Below the pieces are notes generated by a model. The model did not search any database. It saw nothing but the letters and a program-made list of their open reading frames with translations, and was not told where the DNA came from. Below, piece by piece: positions 48,261 through 59,200 of a DNA stretch of 64,000 bases. Where the stretch lies: the NCBI GenBank assembly GCA_022496185.1, contig WTXG01000066.1:62001-126000 (forward strand), in the 5' to 3' direction. Position numbers and translations under genes: made by a program. Source of the stretch: Multifurca ochricompacta (taxonomy: Eukaryota; Basidiomycota; Agaricomycetes; Russulales; Russulaceae). How positions within the stretch are numbered: the stretch's first letter is position 1; the number at the start of each line of letters is the position of its first letter.

Positions 48261-48877
48261 TGTAACACCTGGTGTGGGCGTTCGTCACGACGTGTGATAG
48301 GTCGCGTAGCAAAACTATGAAGTCAGGTGTGTACTGTATTCCAAGCACACGGAGTTCAGGTGAGAAGTCAATACCAAGGAGCTAATCCCTTAGTACCAGT
48401 GAGCGGAAGAGTGCCAGAAGCACTGAGACGATTCAAAGGTCGGGTCTTAGGAATCACCCAGAAGGTAATGCACCAAGTCGATTAAGAAGTTGAGTCTAAG
48501 GTATACAGGCTATCTAGGCAGGCCTTATATACGTAGTAGAGGTCGGAGTCTGAATCGGAGTATCGTACTCGGTGTATCAACGAAGTTGTAATCTATCTAA
48601 AGAGGGAACAGAATCAAGTGGGCCAGGTGAGAATATACGTAGATGAATCTGGTATAGTCACAGTTCTGGTGGGAAAATACATAAGCATCCTTGTGTAAAG
48701 TATGAGTCAGAGATAAGCACAGCCTCGAGTCAGAGATAAGCACAGCCTCAAGTCAAAGATAAGGAACAAATAGGTACAAAGAAAGTCGTAACATAGTCAA
48801 CAAAGGGATAAACAGGGCCAAAGGTCATGTCACGTGGAAGAAAGAGAAAATAAGACAATGCTAGGGGGTTTGTAACA
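48261..48877 (-). repeat. 3' LTR of element E
   Basis: TGTAACACC to TTTGTAACA. It contains an extra tandem copy of GTCAGAGATAAGCACAGCCT plus flanking bases. Confidence 0.9.
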
Positions 48878-48908
48878 TTACCCCCTCTCTAAGTCCTAGC
48901 AGAGCCAG

Positions 48909-51900
48909 CTAGATTGGCACACCATCATTGTCTTGAACCAGGGAAAGGTAGTCATCGGCTACAGCATAGTGATCAGCGTCGTAGTTCTCCTTTTCTTCGT
49001 CCGCAGGGCAAACGTGTGTTCATAGAAAACTGTAGGGCCCCTGTCTCCCACAGCGAAAGCAGCCATTGTAAACATGACAGTCAATTTCTCGATGTCCGGT
49101 GTTGTGGGAGAGACACTTGCCGCACCATCCTGAGGGATTCTGGACAGTGGGGGCCTGTGTGAGTCATCGGAATAGGCACTGGCGACTCCAGTGCGAGGTG
49201 CTCTGGCAGTGCCGGCATCATTTCTTGGCCGTGGGACAGGACCAGCTGAGGTGGTACTTGCTGCTACAGCGCCAGCAAAGCTTACCATCGGGGTTTTCAT
49301 GAAGGCATGGCATTTCGAAGCAATGAGGGTTGAGCCAGGGTGCGAGGTCGAGACGGCAACGAGGAAGTGGGCGCACAAAAATGTCAGCGTACCATTCAGA
49401 AATAATCTGGTATGCTTCTCCTTTTTCTAGTCTTGTCCTGATGCTTGCCAGGTGGTGCTCTATGTCGAAAACCCCCCAATTAATCTTTACCATTTGCTGT
49501 TTGTAGTCATGGCGCTGCATTTCCAAGTTATCCCGAAGTGCTTGGAACTTGTGAAGTCACACAATTTTGGCAGTCAGTCGTGGCATTCGTAGGTCCTGAA
49601 GTACTTCGTTAATCGCGAAGGCGCGTGGGTTGTGGGCCGAGAGGTGTTGTAGGTGTTCGGGCCCTAGGACATAATGTAGTCGCCCGACGTCCTTCTCTTC
49701 GAGGTAGACTGGGGCCCCATAGACGGGTCCTCCTTTCTCCAAGCATCCAGCCACATCCATACCTTCGTTGGTGTAATAAATGTACTTGGCTATCTCTGTG
49801 GTACCATCATTCTTGGCTGATGGGATCATAAGCAGGAAGTAGAACTGTGAATTGGGGTCGTTTGGGAAGAAGGGGAACTTGGGGGATTCGTCGCCGAAGT
49901 CTACGTCGATCAAGTCGTTAGGATGGGGGTGTTCGGGCAAATTAAAATCTTTGTTGATGTCGATGATTCTGTCCCCTTGGGCCACTTGGGCAGTCACATC
50001 ATAGTCAATAGGAGAAAGTGGGCAAGAAGGAGGATGCACAGGAGTAAGTATGGGAAACGCATCGATAGCGGCGGAGGCATGGATTTTGGAAGAGGACATG
50101 GGCAAATTTGTGGTCAGCTGTGGGGAGGAGAACTGTTTTGTGACTCGTATTTTCTCTGGCTCTTTATCTGCCTCTGGGTGGCATCTATAGAAGTCCTTGA
50201 CGAGTTTGGGCACAAAGACATCCGCAGCAGGTTCCCATGAGCTGTTGGCATCTGGGAATCCCTTCCATTTGATCAGGTAGTGGAGCTTCTGATTACGTCC
50301 TCGACCCTTCCATTTGGCATTGGCAATGCATTCCACTTCCCACTCTGGCTCTCTGTCAATAAGGTCAGGGGGAGGTCTGGGGAAGTTCTGTCCGTGAATA
50401 GCAGTTTCTTTGTACGGCGTTAGAAGGTTGGCATGGAAGACGGGATGTATTTTCCAGGTGGCGGGTAACATGAGCTTGTATGTGACGTCTGACAGCTTCT
50501 GTTCGATTACAAAGGGACCATGGCGTCTGGGAGCTAGTTTCGCTGTTGGATGTGACGTATGGATGTGGCACCCTTCTAGCCAGACCTGGTCCCCAACCTG
50601 ATAGGGCGTAAACTTGGTGGGCTTCTCGGCCAGGGTCCTTTGCACCTTCTGAAGATTTCTACTGGCCGATTCCTGTATTTCCTCCCATTGGTCGATACGC
50701 TGTGTCACAGATGGTACATTCGTGGGTTTGTCTGCCCACGTAGTGCAAGGATTCCACCCCATAATAAGAGAGAAGGGAGTGGTCTTTGTCGTTCCATTTG
50801 GCCAGCTGTTGTGTGCAAACTCTGCCATCACCAGCCACTCTGCCCAGTCGTCCTGTCATTTGTTACACCAAAATCGAAGGTATTGTTCTAGCCACTGGTT
50901 TGTTCGTTCCAACTGTCCGTCTGTCTGAGGGTGGTATGCAGTAGATATGTTCTGCTGAATGTCGAGATGTTTACAGAGTGCTTGGGCAAACATGGAGGCA
51001 AATCGTGGGTCTCGATCGGAGATAATCTTTTGTGGCAGTCCATAATGGTGATAGACATGATCTAGGTATAACTTTGCAACTCCTTCCGCTGATATTGTCT
51101 CGTTACAGGGGATGAAGAGGGCAGCCTTTGAATAGTCGTGGTCCATAATGGTGAGTATCGAGTCGTATCCTTGTGACTGTGGCAGCTTGACAATGAAATC
51201 CATAGCAATGGTCTGGAAGGGAGCTATCACTATCGGTGTAATGGGTGAAAGCGCTGGCAGTTTTGGGTGAGTGTTTACTTTGTTTGCCTGGCATTCTGCG
51301 CATCCTTTGACGTATGCTTCAACATCCTTTTTCATGTTCGGCCACCAGTAGTCTCGTTTGGTAAGGGTGTAGGTGTTTGCGATCCCCAGATGTCCTGCAG
51401 AGGGAAGGTCATGGTGAAAATGAATCACCCCCCTCTTAATGTTGTCGCCACCGGTGACAACCAATCGATCACCGTCTTTCCACCAAAGGCCGTCTTTCAT
51501 CTTTATGTTATGCGGCTCTGCCCAGGATTTGCATAGGTCCTGGTTCATATTCTGTGTCACTTGGGCCCATAGATCCATGTCGTGGAGGCTAACAACAGCG
51601 GTCTTTGCAAAGACATCCTCTGGTAAAACAATGATATTGTCATTGTCATTTTCCCCTTCATCTCATCCAGTTGGTCTGGACAGGGCATCAGCTCATGCAT
51701 TACGAGCTCCAGGTAGGTGCTTGAGTGTGAAGTTGTACTCCTCTAGCTCCAGGACTTCTCGTGCTATCCGTCGGCTGATCTTGTGCGGTTCTCTCCAGTA
51801 CAAAAGGTTGGAGTGGTCTGTATAGATGATGGTTTTGTGCGGAGATCCAGCCAAATATGGTCGCCAATGTCATAACGCTTTGATGATAGCCAATAGTTCC

Positions 51901-53671
51901 CTGTCCCATATGTCATAATTTCTTTCCGCCGATGAGAATGTCTCTGAGTAGAATGCGATGGGATGAAGAATCCCTCCAGTATCTCTCTGTGATAAGACTG
52001 CGCCATTGGCATACATGGAGGCATCGACCTCTAGTTCAAAGGGCTTGGCCAGATCAGGTTGGATAAGGACTGGCTCGGAACTGATAATTGCTTTTATTCG
52101 GTCGAATGCTTGCTGTTGTAATTCATCCCAGTGCCATGGCACATCCTTTTTTAACAAGTCGTTCAGTGGTTGGGCAATAGCTGAAAATCCCTTGACAAAG
52201 CATCGATAGAAATTGCAAAATCCAATGAACGATCTGACGTCTTTGGTACACTGAGGGGCGGTCCATTCTTGAATGCCTTGTACCTTTACCGGGTCCATGC
52301 GCACTTGCCCCCCTTCCAGGATAACACCTAGATATTCGACGGTCTTTTGTTCAAAGGAGCATTTGGCAGGTTTCAAATAAAGGTCATGTTTTGCCAGGAT
52401 TTCTAGTACTTCATGGACTTGGGCTCGGTGGTGGTGAATGTCATCTTTCATGGCTACCAGGATATCATCCATATATACTACGACCTCTTCTGTGAGGATG
52501 AGATCTCGGAAAATGTGATTCATCATGGCCTGGAAGGTCACCGGCGAGTTTGTCAAGCCAAAGAACATGACGTTGGGTTCGAAGAGTCCTTGATTGGTCT
52601 TGAAGGTGGCTTTGGGCTGGTCGCCTTCTCGGATACGAATGTTATTATATCCCCAACGAACATCCATCTTTGAAAACAGGGCTTTATCATGCATTTTATC
52701 AATAATTTCTGAGATCAGAGGGAGCGGGTAGTTGTTTTTCACCGTGAGTTCGTTAATCCGTCTGTAGTCCTGTACCGGTCACAGTTTCCCGTCCTTCTTT
52801 TTGATGAAAAAGAAGGGTGAGGCATAAGGTGAGTTTGAGGGTTGTATATATCCTTTTGCCAAGTGTTCTTCCAGGAAGGTAGAGAGCGCTTCCTTTTCTG
52901 GCTGTGACAGGGGGTAGATTTTACAGTCTACTGATTGCAGGGCGTCCGGGACAAAGTCAATGGCATGGTCCCAAGGTTGAGAGGGAGGGAAGCGTTGCGA
53001 TTCTTCCTCTGAGAAAACCTTCCAATGTCGATGATACTCCACAGGGACCACTTCTTCAAATGTTTTTTCTGGATTCTTCTGCGCCTCTGCCTGGGCCAGC
53101 TCTGATGCTTTTGTAACGTAACAATACACCTGATCCATGGGTTCTACATCACTCCAGGTGATGGCCAATCCCATGACAATAGCATGGGTGAGAGGGTGTC
53201 GTGCAGCATAGTCGTATCCAAGGGACGTAATGATGACTGGGTAGAAATCTTTATCCATGGTGGCCTCTGCCCAGTTGATCTTGGGTTCAAATGCTGCCAG
53301 CCATGGGTATCCTAGGACCATATCCTCCTCTCCTAGATCTGTGATGAGGAAGTGAAGCTGCTTTGTTCGTTCCCCAACCTGCACTTCTAAATCACAGCAA
53401 TGTGTGATTTTCCCAGCTTTGTTAGCTGTTCCATCTATATTCCAAATGTTCTTCTCTTGGGGGAGTAACTGTGTCCCCAATCCTAGCGTCCTCTGGAGTC
53501 GTTGGCTAATGAAGTTGTCTGTAGCTCCAGAGTCAATCAATATTCGTCTGTCAGCTGTCTTCTGTTTGGTTTCAAAGTGTACTGGTATTTTTAATGATTT
53601 GAAACGACTAGTGTACACAGAAGTTACATGGAGTGCTCTTGCCCAGGCCGATGGGGTCAAGCCGATCAAAA
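48909..53671 (-). pseudogene. Pol polyprotein of element E, one open frame broken only by nine TGA codons
   Basis: Read from about 53671, frame -1 to gag: protease (RRILIDSGATDNFISQR), RT (YIQPSNSPYASPFFFIKKKD; VVVYMDDILVAM), RNase H (ELEVDASMYANGAVLSQRD), integrase with a zinc-finger region (GHLGIANTYTLTKRDYWWPN), catalytic core (AYHPQTDGQLERTNQWLEQY), KIHPVFHANLLTPY, and a chromodomain (LHYLIKWKGFPDANSSWEPA). Beyond the chromodomain the frame continues with a long extension holding several CCHC zinc knuckles and an acidic tail (DDYLSLVQDNDGVPI), ending at TAG 48909-48911. In-frame stops are all TGA (52779, 51870, 51693, 51663, 50856, 49557, 49218, 49164, 49020); family alignment expects Arg at several, as CGA. 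Confidence 0.9.
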
Positions 53672-55195
53672 ATCCTTTTGGCCAAAGGCCTTGTCAACAA
53701 TCAAGGTGCGTACCGCCTCGTCTTCGTTCATCATGTGCTCCCAGATAGCTGCCACTTTCTGTTCTTTAGTTTTTGGGGCAGTTACTGGGTTTTCTTTTAC
53801 TGGGGTAGGTAGGTTTTGTACTGCCGGTGTCGTGGCAGTGGCGGCTATTGTTGCTTCAGTGGCTTGAACTGTTTTCTTTGGGCAGAATTGTGACATGTGT
53901 CCTTGTGCTTGGCAGTGAAAACAACGCCCTTCCTTCATAAGGTTTTTCTTTTCATCGTTGGTAAGGGCTGCTCGGGCCTTAGTGTGGTCTGCCGATGTGT
54001 CCATGGCATTGGGGTCTTGAGGATGGGTGGGTTTTACCCCAAATGCCGCCTTCCACTGATCACGGGTTTTACCCTTCTTTGTATCAACTCCAAATTGTGT
54101 TTGGAAGTCTAGATAGTCTTGCTGCTGTGTTCTGGCAGCACTTGTCCACTGGCTCCATGATTCGGGGTGATGGAACTGGATGATGTTTTTCACCAGGGGG
54201 TTGGGTAACCCCTGGGAGAAGAGGTCGAGCATTGCCTCTTCATTCACATCATACCCTGCTCTTTTGGCCAGGTTGCGAAACTTAGCTACATAGCCATCCA
54301 AGTCCCCTCTCTCCATTTTGAGGGACTTTAGTTCTCTGGCAGCCTTCTGCTTGGCCTGCCCATCTGTGAAGGCGTCTTTGAATCTTTGCGCCACTACATC
54401 CCACAGATCTTCATCTGTGGTTCTGGTTCTGGCCATAACTCTATCGTTCAGCCATTCAATCTGTTCCATTGTCCAATCATCGACGGAGTCCCCTCTGATA
54501 AGTGAGAGGAAGAGGTTGGTCTGTTGAAAGGGGTTTACGATCTGCGGGATGTCATGGTTGAAATTTTTGAACGTCTCGAACTCAAGCATGAACTTTTTGC
54601 TCTGTGATCGGTCACCAGTAAACGTGGTTGGCAGGACTCCCGTAAGGTGTCCTGATGGGGGAGGGAGGTTCGGAGCAGGGACAACGGGAGCGGGGTCAGG
54701 TAGCTGTGCAGCAATGGTCGACATTGTTGGATATGTAATAGTCAGGGTGTCTGAGGTTTGTTGTGTAATCTGGGGAGAGACTAAAGCAGATGTTCTGAAC
54801 GTAGCACTCTCGGGTGCAACTGTCTGAGCCGTAAAACTAGTGGCTATGACTTGTGCGTCTTCGCTGCTTTCTTCGATGTATTCTTCTGGTTCTGAATCTG
54901 TGACGATGGCTGGAGGATTCTCTCTCCAAGGTCCTAGGCCGTATTCTGGTGGGGCAGGTCCTGTAGTAACCCAGGAACGATGGCTTCTAGAGTAGCAGAT
55001 ACGGTACCAGACCCTCTTCTGTTCGTTGTATTCAACTGGCTGGTACTGGTCGTTGTGATAGATGTAGTATCCAAACTCGGTTTCAAAATCTTTCCAGATG
55101 GCAGAGCCAAGGACTTGTTGTGAAAGATTATCCTCGTCTCGGCGGTCGATGAGTTCTTTGTTGTGCAAGGTCTGACTGCAGCTGGATGAAGCCAC
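53666..55195 (-). CDS. Gag protein of element E (509 residues, intact)
   Basis: Structural protein that packages element RNA. The ATG is about 20 bp inside the 5' LTR boundary. A central retrotrans-gag domain (SKKFMLEFETFKNFNHDIPQ; WLNDRVMARTRTTDEDLWDV; LKSLKMERGDLDGYVAKFRN) is followed by a Pro/Thr-rich part and one zinc knuckle, CFHCQAQGHMSQFC. It ends KAFGQKDF and TGA. Pol overlaps in the -1 frame at a TTT-TGA site, so pol is probably made by frameshifting. Confidence 0.9.
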   Translation of the reverse strand: MASSSCSQTLHNKELIDRRDEDNLSQQVLGSAIWKDFETEFGYYIYHNDQYQPVEYNEQKRVWYRICYSRSHRSWVTTGPAPPEYGLGPWRENPPAIVTDSEPEEYIEESSEDAQVIATSFTAQTVAPESATFRTSALVSPQITQQTSDTLTITYPTMSTIAAQLPDPAPVVPAPNLPPPSGHLTGVLPTTFTGDRSQSKKFMLEFETFKNFNHDIPQIVNPFQQTNLFLSLIRGDSVDDWTMEQIEWLNDRVMARTRTTDEDLWDVVAQRFKDAFTDGQAKQKAARELKSLKMERGDLDGYVAKFRNLAKRAGYDVNEEAMLDLFSQGLPNPLVKNIIQFHHPESWSQWTSAARTQQQDYLDFQTQFGVDTKKGKTRDQWKAAFGVKPTHPQDPNAMDTSADHTKARAALTNDEKKNLMKEGRCFHCQAQGHMSQFCPKKTVQATEATIAATATTPAVQNLPTPVKENPVTAPKTKEQKVAAIWEHMMNEDEAVRTLIVDKAFGQKDF

Positions 55196-55216
55196 GGTGG
55201 GGGAGACTCGACTTAA

Positions 55217-55810
55217 TGTAACGCCTGGTGCGGGCGTTCGTCATGACGTGTGATAGGTTGTGTAGCAAAACTACGAAGTCAGGTGTGTACTGTATTCCAA
55301 GCACACGGAGTTTGGGTGAGAAGTCAATACCAAGGAGCTAATCCCTTAGTACCAGTGAGCGGAAGAGTGCCAGAAGCACTGAGACAATTCAAAGGTCGGG
55401 TCTTAGGAATCACCCAGAAGGTAATGCACCAAGTCAATTAAGAAGTCGAGTCTAAGGTATACAGGCTATCTAGGCAGGCCTTATATACGTAGTAGAGGTC
55501 AGAGTCTGAATCGGAGTATCGTACTCGGTGTATCAATGAAGTCGTAATCTATCTAAAGAGGGAATGGAATCAAGTGGGCCAGGTGAGAATATACGTAGAC
55601 GAATCTGGTATAGTCACAGTTCTGGTGGGAAAATACATAAGTGTCCTTGTGTAAAGTATGAGTCAGAGATAAGCACAGCCTCGAGTCAAAGATAAGGAAC
55701 AAATAGGTACAAAGAAAGTCATAACATAGTCAACAAAGGGATAAACAGGGCCAAAGGTCATGTCATGTGGAAGAAAGAGAAAATAAGATGATGCTAGGGG
55801 GTTCATAACA
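55217..55810 (-). repeat. 5' LTR of element E
   Basis: TGTAACGCC to TTCATAACA, followed by the duplicated target AGTGT. No TGG-type primer site follows it; the bases next to the LTR on the minus strand are TTAAGTCGAGTCTCCCCC. Confidence 0.9.
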
Positions 55811-56013
55811 AGTGTTCTTCTTCCCTCTGAAGTGTAAGTTGCTTTTACTTTACTTTCTACCTTCCTCTGACTAACATTCTCTGTGTAGATAACTTGTCTT
55901 TAGGTCAGTAGTAATAGTATTACAGAGTTCTTCTTCCCTCTGAAGTATAACTTGTCTTTAGCTCAACCACTACTAACCACAGTCAGTATAACCAGCAGCA
56001 TGATTGTTTGACA
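55811..56013 (+). repeat. 5'-truncated B-type copia LTR
   Basis: Only the leader half of the LTR remains, from within segment a1 to GTTTGACA. It still shows GTAAGT...GACTAAC...GTAG between a1 and b1 and a fused a2+b2 copy with the same private variants (TTCTTCTTCCC; TCTTTAG). Confidence 0.8.
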
Positions 56014-56299
56014 TGGAACAGTTTTGAGGGTTACTGTATCAAACACCTATTACATCACCAGCGCAAAATTCTACAATATGTAAAATTGGAGGGACACTAC
56101 TGGAATATAACACATCTATCACAAAGCAATATCAAACAAGGCAATTGTCAATCCCACTACTAACATAAAAATGACAATACAGCTTTCCACATACACCCTG
56201 AATAGCACTGCCACACAATGTGTAAACAATAGGTATCATCTCTGGAAAAAAACAATGTGAAAATTACTCACAGCTGTATCCCATACCTGAGCAAAGATC
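56014..56299. other. Spacer between the LTR fragment and the NLR gene
   Basis: AT-rich, without a gene; it probably includes the 3' untranslated region of the NLR gene. Confidence 0.5.
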
Positions 56300-59200
56300 T
56301 CACTTCTGGGTGGTCTTGCCCAGCTTAGACAAGACTATATTCAACTGCTCTTGATCTAAATCCTGCCAACCTGGGGCATGTGCTTTCTTGTGCATGACAA
56401 GTGCCTTCTCAAACATGCTTCTAGCATCTTCTAGTTGTGACCTCTGCATATGCACTTCTCCCAGTCCATGTAAATCAGTCCCCTGACCCAAGACATCATT
56501 GGCAGTCTTGTGAAATTTCAAGGCCTCTCTATATGAAGCCTCTGCCTCATCCAGCCTGCTCAGATCCAAATACATGTCCCCAAGTCCAGAGTGATCATTT
56601 GCTTGCCCTAGGACATCATTGGCAATCTTGTGAAATTTCAAGGCCTCTCTATATGAAGCCTCTGCCTCATCCAGCCTGCTCAGATCCAAATATATGTCCC
56701 CAAGTCCTTGTGATCATTTGCTTGCCCTAGGACATCATTGGCAATCTTGTGAAATTTCAAGGCCTCTTTATATGAAGCCTCTGCTTCATCCAGCCTATTC
56801 AGCTTCAAAAATAAGTCCCCAAGTCCTTTGTGATCATTTGCTTGCCCTAGGACAGAATTGGCAATCTTGTGAAATTTCAAGGCCTCTTTATATGAAGCCT
56901 CTGCCTCATCCAGCCTGCCCTGCCTCAAAAATAAGTCCCCAAGTCCTTTGTGATCATTTGCTTGCCCTAGGACATTGTTGGCAATCTTGTGAAATTTCAA
57001 GGCCTCTCTATATGAGGCCTCTGCCTCATCCAGCCTGCTCAGATCCAAATATATGTCCCCAAGTCCTTTGTGATCATTTGCTTGCCCTAGGACATCATTG
57101 GCAATCTTGTGAAATTTCAAGGCCTCTTTATATGAAGCTTCTGCCTCATCCAGCCTGCCCTGCCTCAAATATATGTCCCCAAGTCCTCTGTAATCATTTG
57201 CTTGTCCTAGGACATCATTGGCAATCTTGTGAAATCTCATGGCCTCTTTATATGAAGCCTCTGCTTCATCCAGCCTATTCAGCCTCAAAAATAAGTCCCC
57301 AAGTCCTTTGTGATCATTTGCTTGCCCTAGGACAGAATTGGCAATCTTGTGAAATTTCAAGGCCTCTCTATATGAGGCCTCTGCCTCATCCAGCCTGCCC
57401 TGCCTCAAAAATAAGTCCCCAAGTCCTTTGTGATCATTTGCTTGCCCTAGGACAGAATTGGCAATCTTGTGAAATTTCAAGGCCTCTTTATATGAAGCCT
57501 CTGCCTCATCCAGTCTGCCCTGCCTCAAATATATGCTCCCAAGTCCTCTGTAATTATTTGCTTGCCCTAGGACATCATTGGCAATCTTGTGAAATCTCAT
57601 GGCCTCTTTATATGAAGCCTCTGCTTCATCCAGCCTATTCAGCCTCAAAAATAAGTCCCCAAGTCCTTTGTGATCATTTGCTTGCCCTAGAACATCATTG
57701 GCAAATTTGTGAAATTTCAAGGCCTCTCTATATGAAGCCTCTGCCTCATCCAACCTGCTCAGACTCAAATACATGTCCCCAAGTCCAGAGTGGTCATTTG
57801 CTTGCCCTAGGACATTGTTGGCAAACTTGTGTAATTTCAAGGCCTCTTTATATGAAGCCTCTGCCTCATCCAGCCTGCTCAGACTCAAATACATGTCCCC
57901 AAGTCCAGAGTGATCATTTGCTTGCCCTAGGACATCATTGGCAATCTTGTGAAATTTCAAGGCCTCTCTATATGAAGCCTCTGCCTCATCCAGCCTGCTC
58001 AGATCCAAATATATGTCCCCAAGTCCTTTGTGATCATTTGCTTGCCCTAGGACATCATTGGCAATCTTGTGAAATTTCAAGGCCTCTCTATATGAAGCCT
58101 CTGCCTCATCCAGCCTGCTCAGACTCAAATACATGTCCCCAAGTCCTCTGTAATCATTTGCTTGCCCAAGGACATTGTTGGCAATCTTGTGAAGTTCCAA
58201 TGCCTTTTGACATGAAACTTCTGCCTCATTTAGTGCACCTTCTAATTGATAAAGTTCACTAAGATTTCTTAAAACTCCTGCATGCAGGGAACTATTATTA
58301 TATGGGCTTGATAAACACAGCCTCTCCACTTCTTGCAATTTAGCTTTTGCATTTTCAAAGTCACTGGCATAATAGTACAGTCTTCCCCATGCCTGAAGAC
58401 ACCTTATTAGCACTGATGTGTCACTTGGCCTCTGTTGTAAGCTTTCAACAGTTTGGCTGATCAACTTGTCTGAATGATCTCCTATGCCAACATGAAAATA
58501 TGTAAATGTGATAATGGCTTCAACTAGCTTTGAGTTATTCCCATAATTTGACCTCAGAAGATCAAATAGCATGGCTTTTGTGTTATTCATTTCTAACACC
58601 ATCTCAGCATAATACTTTGGCTGTGCTTCAGATGAATTAGAAGAAGCCAGGTCAATGTAGAAGTTATAGAGTGAATCTTTATATTTTGATGATATGACCT
58701 CCTGTTGATTACAGAAGTGACGAATGATTGGATGAGTTTGATATCTCTCTCCAATTACATGTACAAGGCTGCACTGCTGCAGGGTACGCAGATTTGATAG
58801 AATATCCATATCAACAAGGATCTCTTTGAATCTCCCCAGCTGTGAAGTATGAATTCCATCTGGTAACATGCTAAGAATTCCAAGTAAATCCTTAGCAGGT
58901 GGATTAGCTCTCATCCTGCCACTATTGATAGATAATTGGATGGAGTATTCAAGGTTTGATAGCCTATGGGTCTGACCCATTTGAATAAATTTGGTCTGAC
59001 TTTGTTTCCACTCCTTCAGCAATAATGTAGGTGATGTTGCCTGGGCAAGATGAGCCAACAGGCTAACAGCAAGGGGAACATAATCCACAGCTTTGATAAG
59101 TTCTTCTGCAGCAGTGTCATAGTTCTGTTCAATTTCCTTCCAGATTTCTCTAGCAGCATCCTGGCTGAAGGTCTTCAATGGAGCCAGGGTAGGCTTTGTC

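Larger units (their letters stand above)
48261..55810 (-). mobile_element. Chromovirus (Ty3/gypsy) element E, full length, CpG-decayed
   Basis: A 7.55-kb element with LTRs at 48261-48877 and 55217-55810 and target duplication AGTGT. Coding is on the minus strand: gag (53666-55195) then a pol frame running to 48909. A polypurine tract (AGAGAGGGGGTAA) precedes the 3' LTR. LTR differences are all at CpG sites, apart from a 26-bp tandem duplication in the left LTR near 48706-48750. Confidence 0.93.

Noticed and set aside
56435..58113. Regular repeats that could suggest a CRISPR-like or satellite array
   Set aside because: The unit is exactly 40 codons, in frame, and encodes TPR helices.
56694..58262. 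522-codon open frame on the plus strand over the TPR array
   Set aside because: It is the antisense translation of the 120-bp repeats; the opposite strand encodes a clear NLR with motifs and introns.
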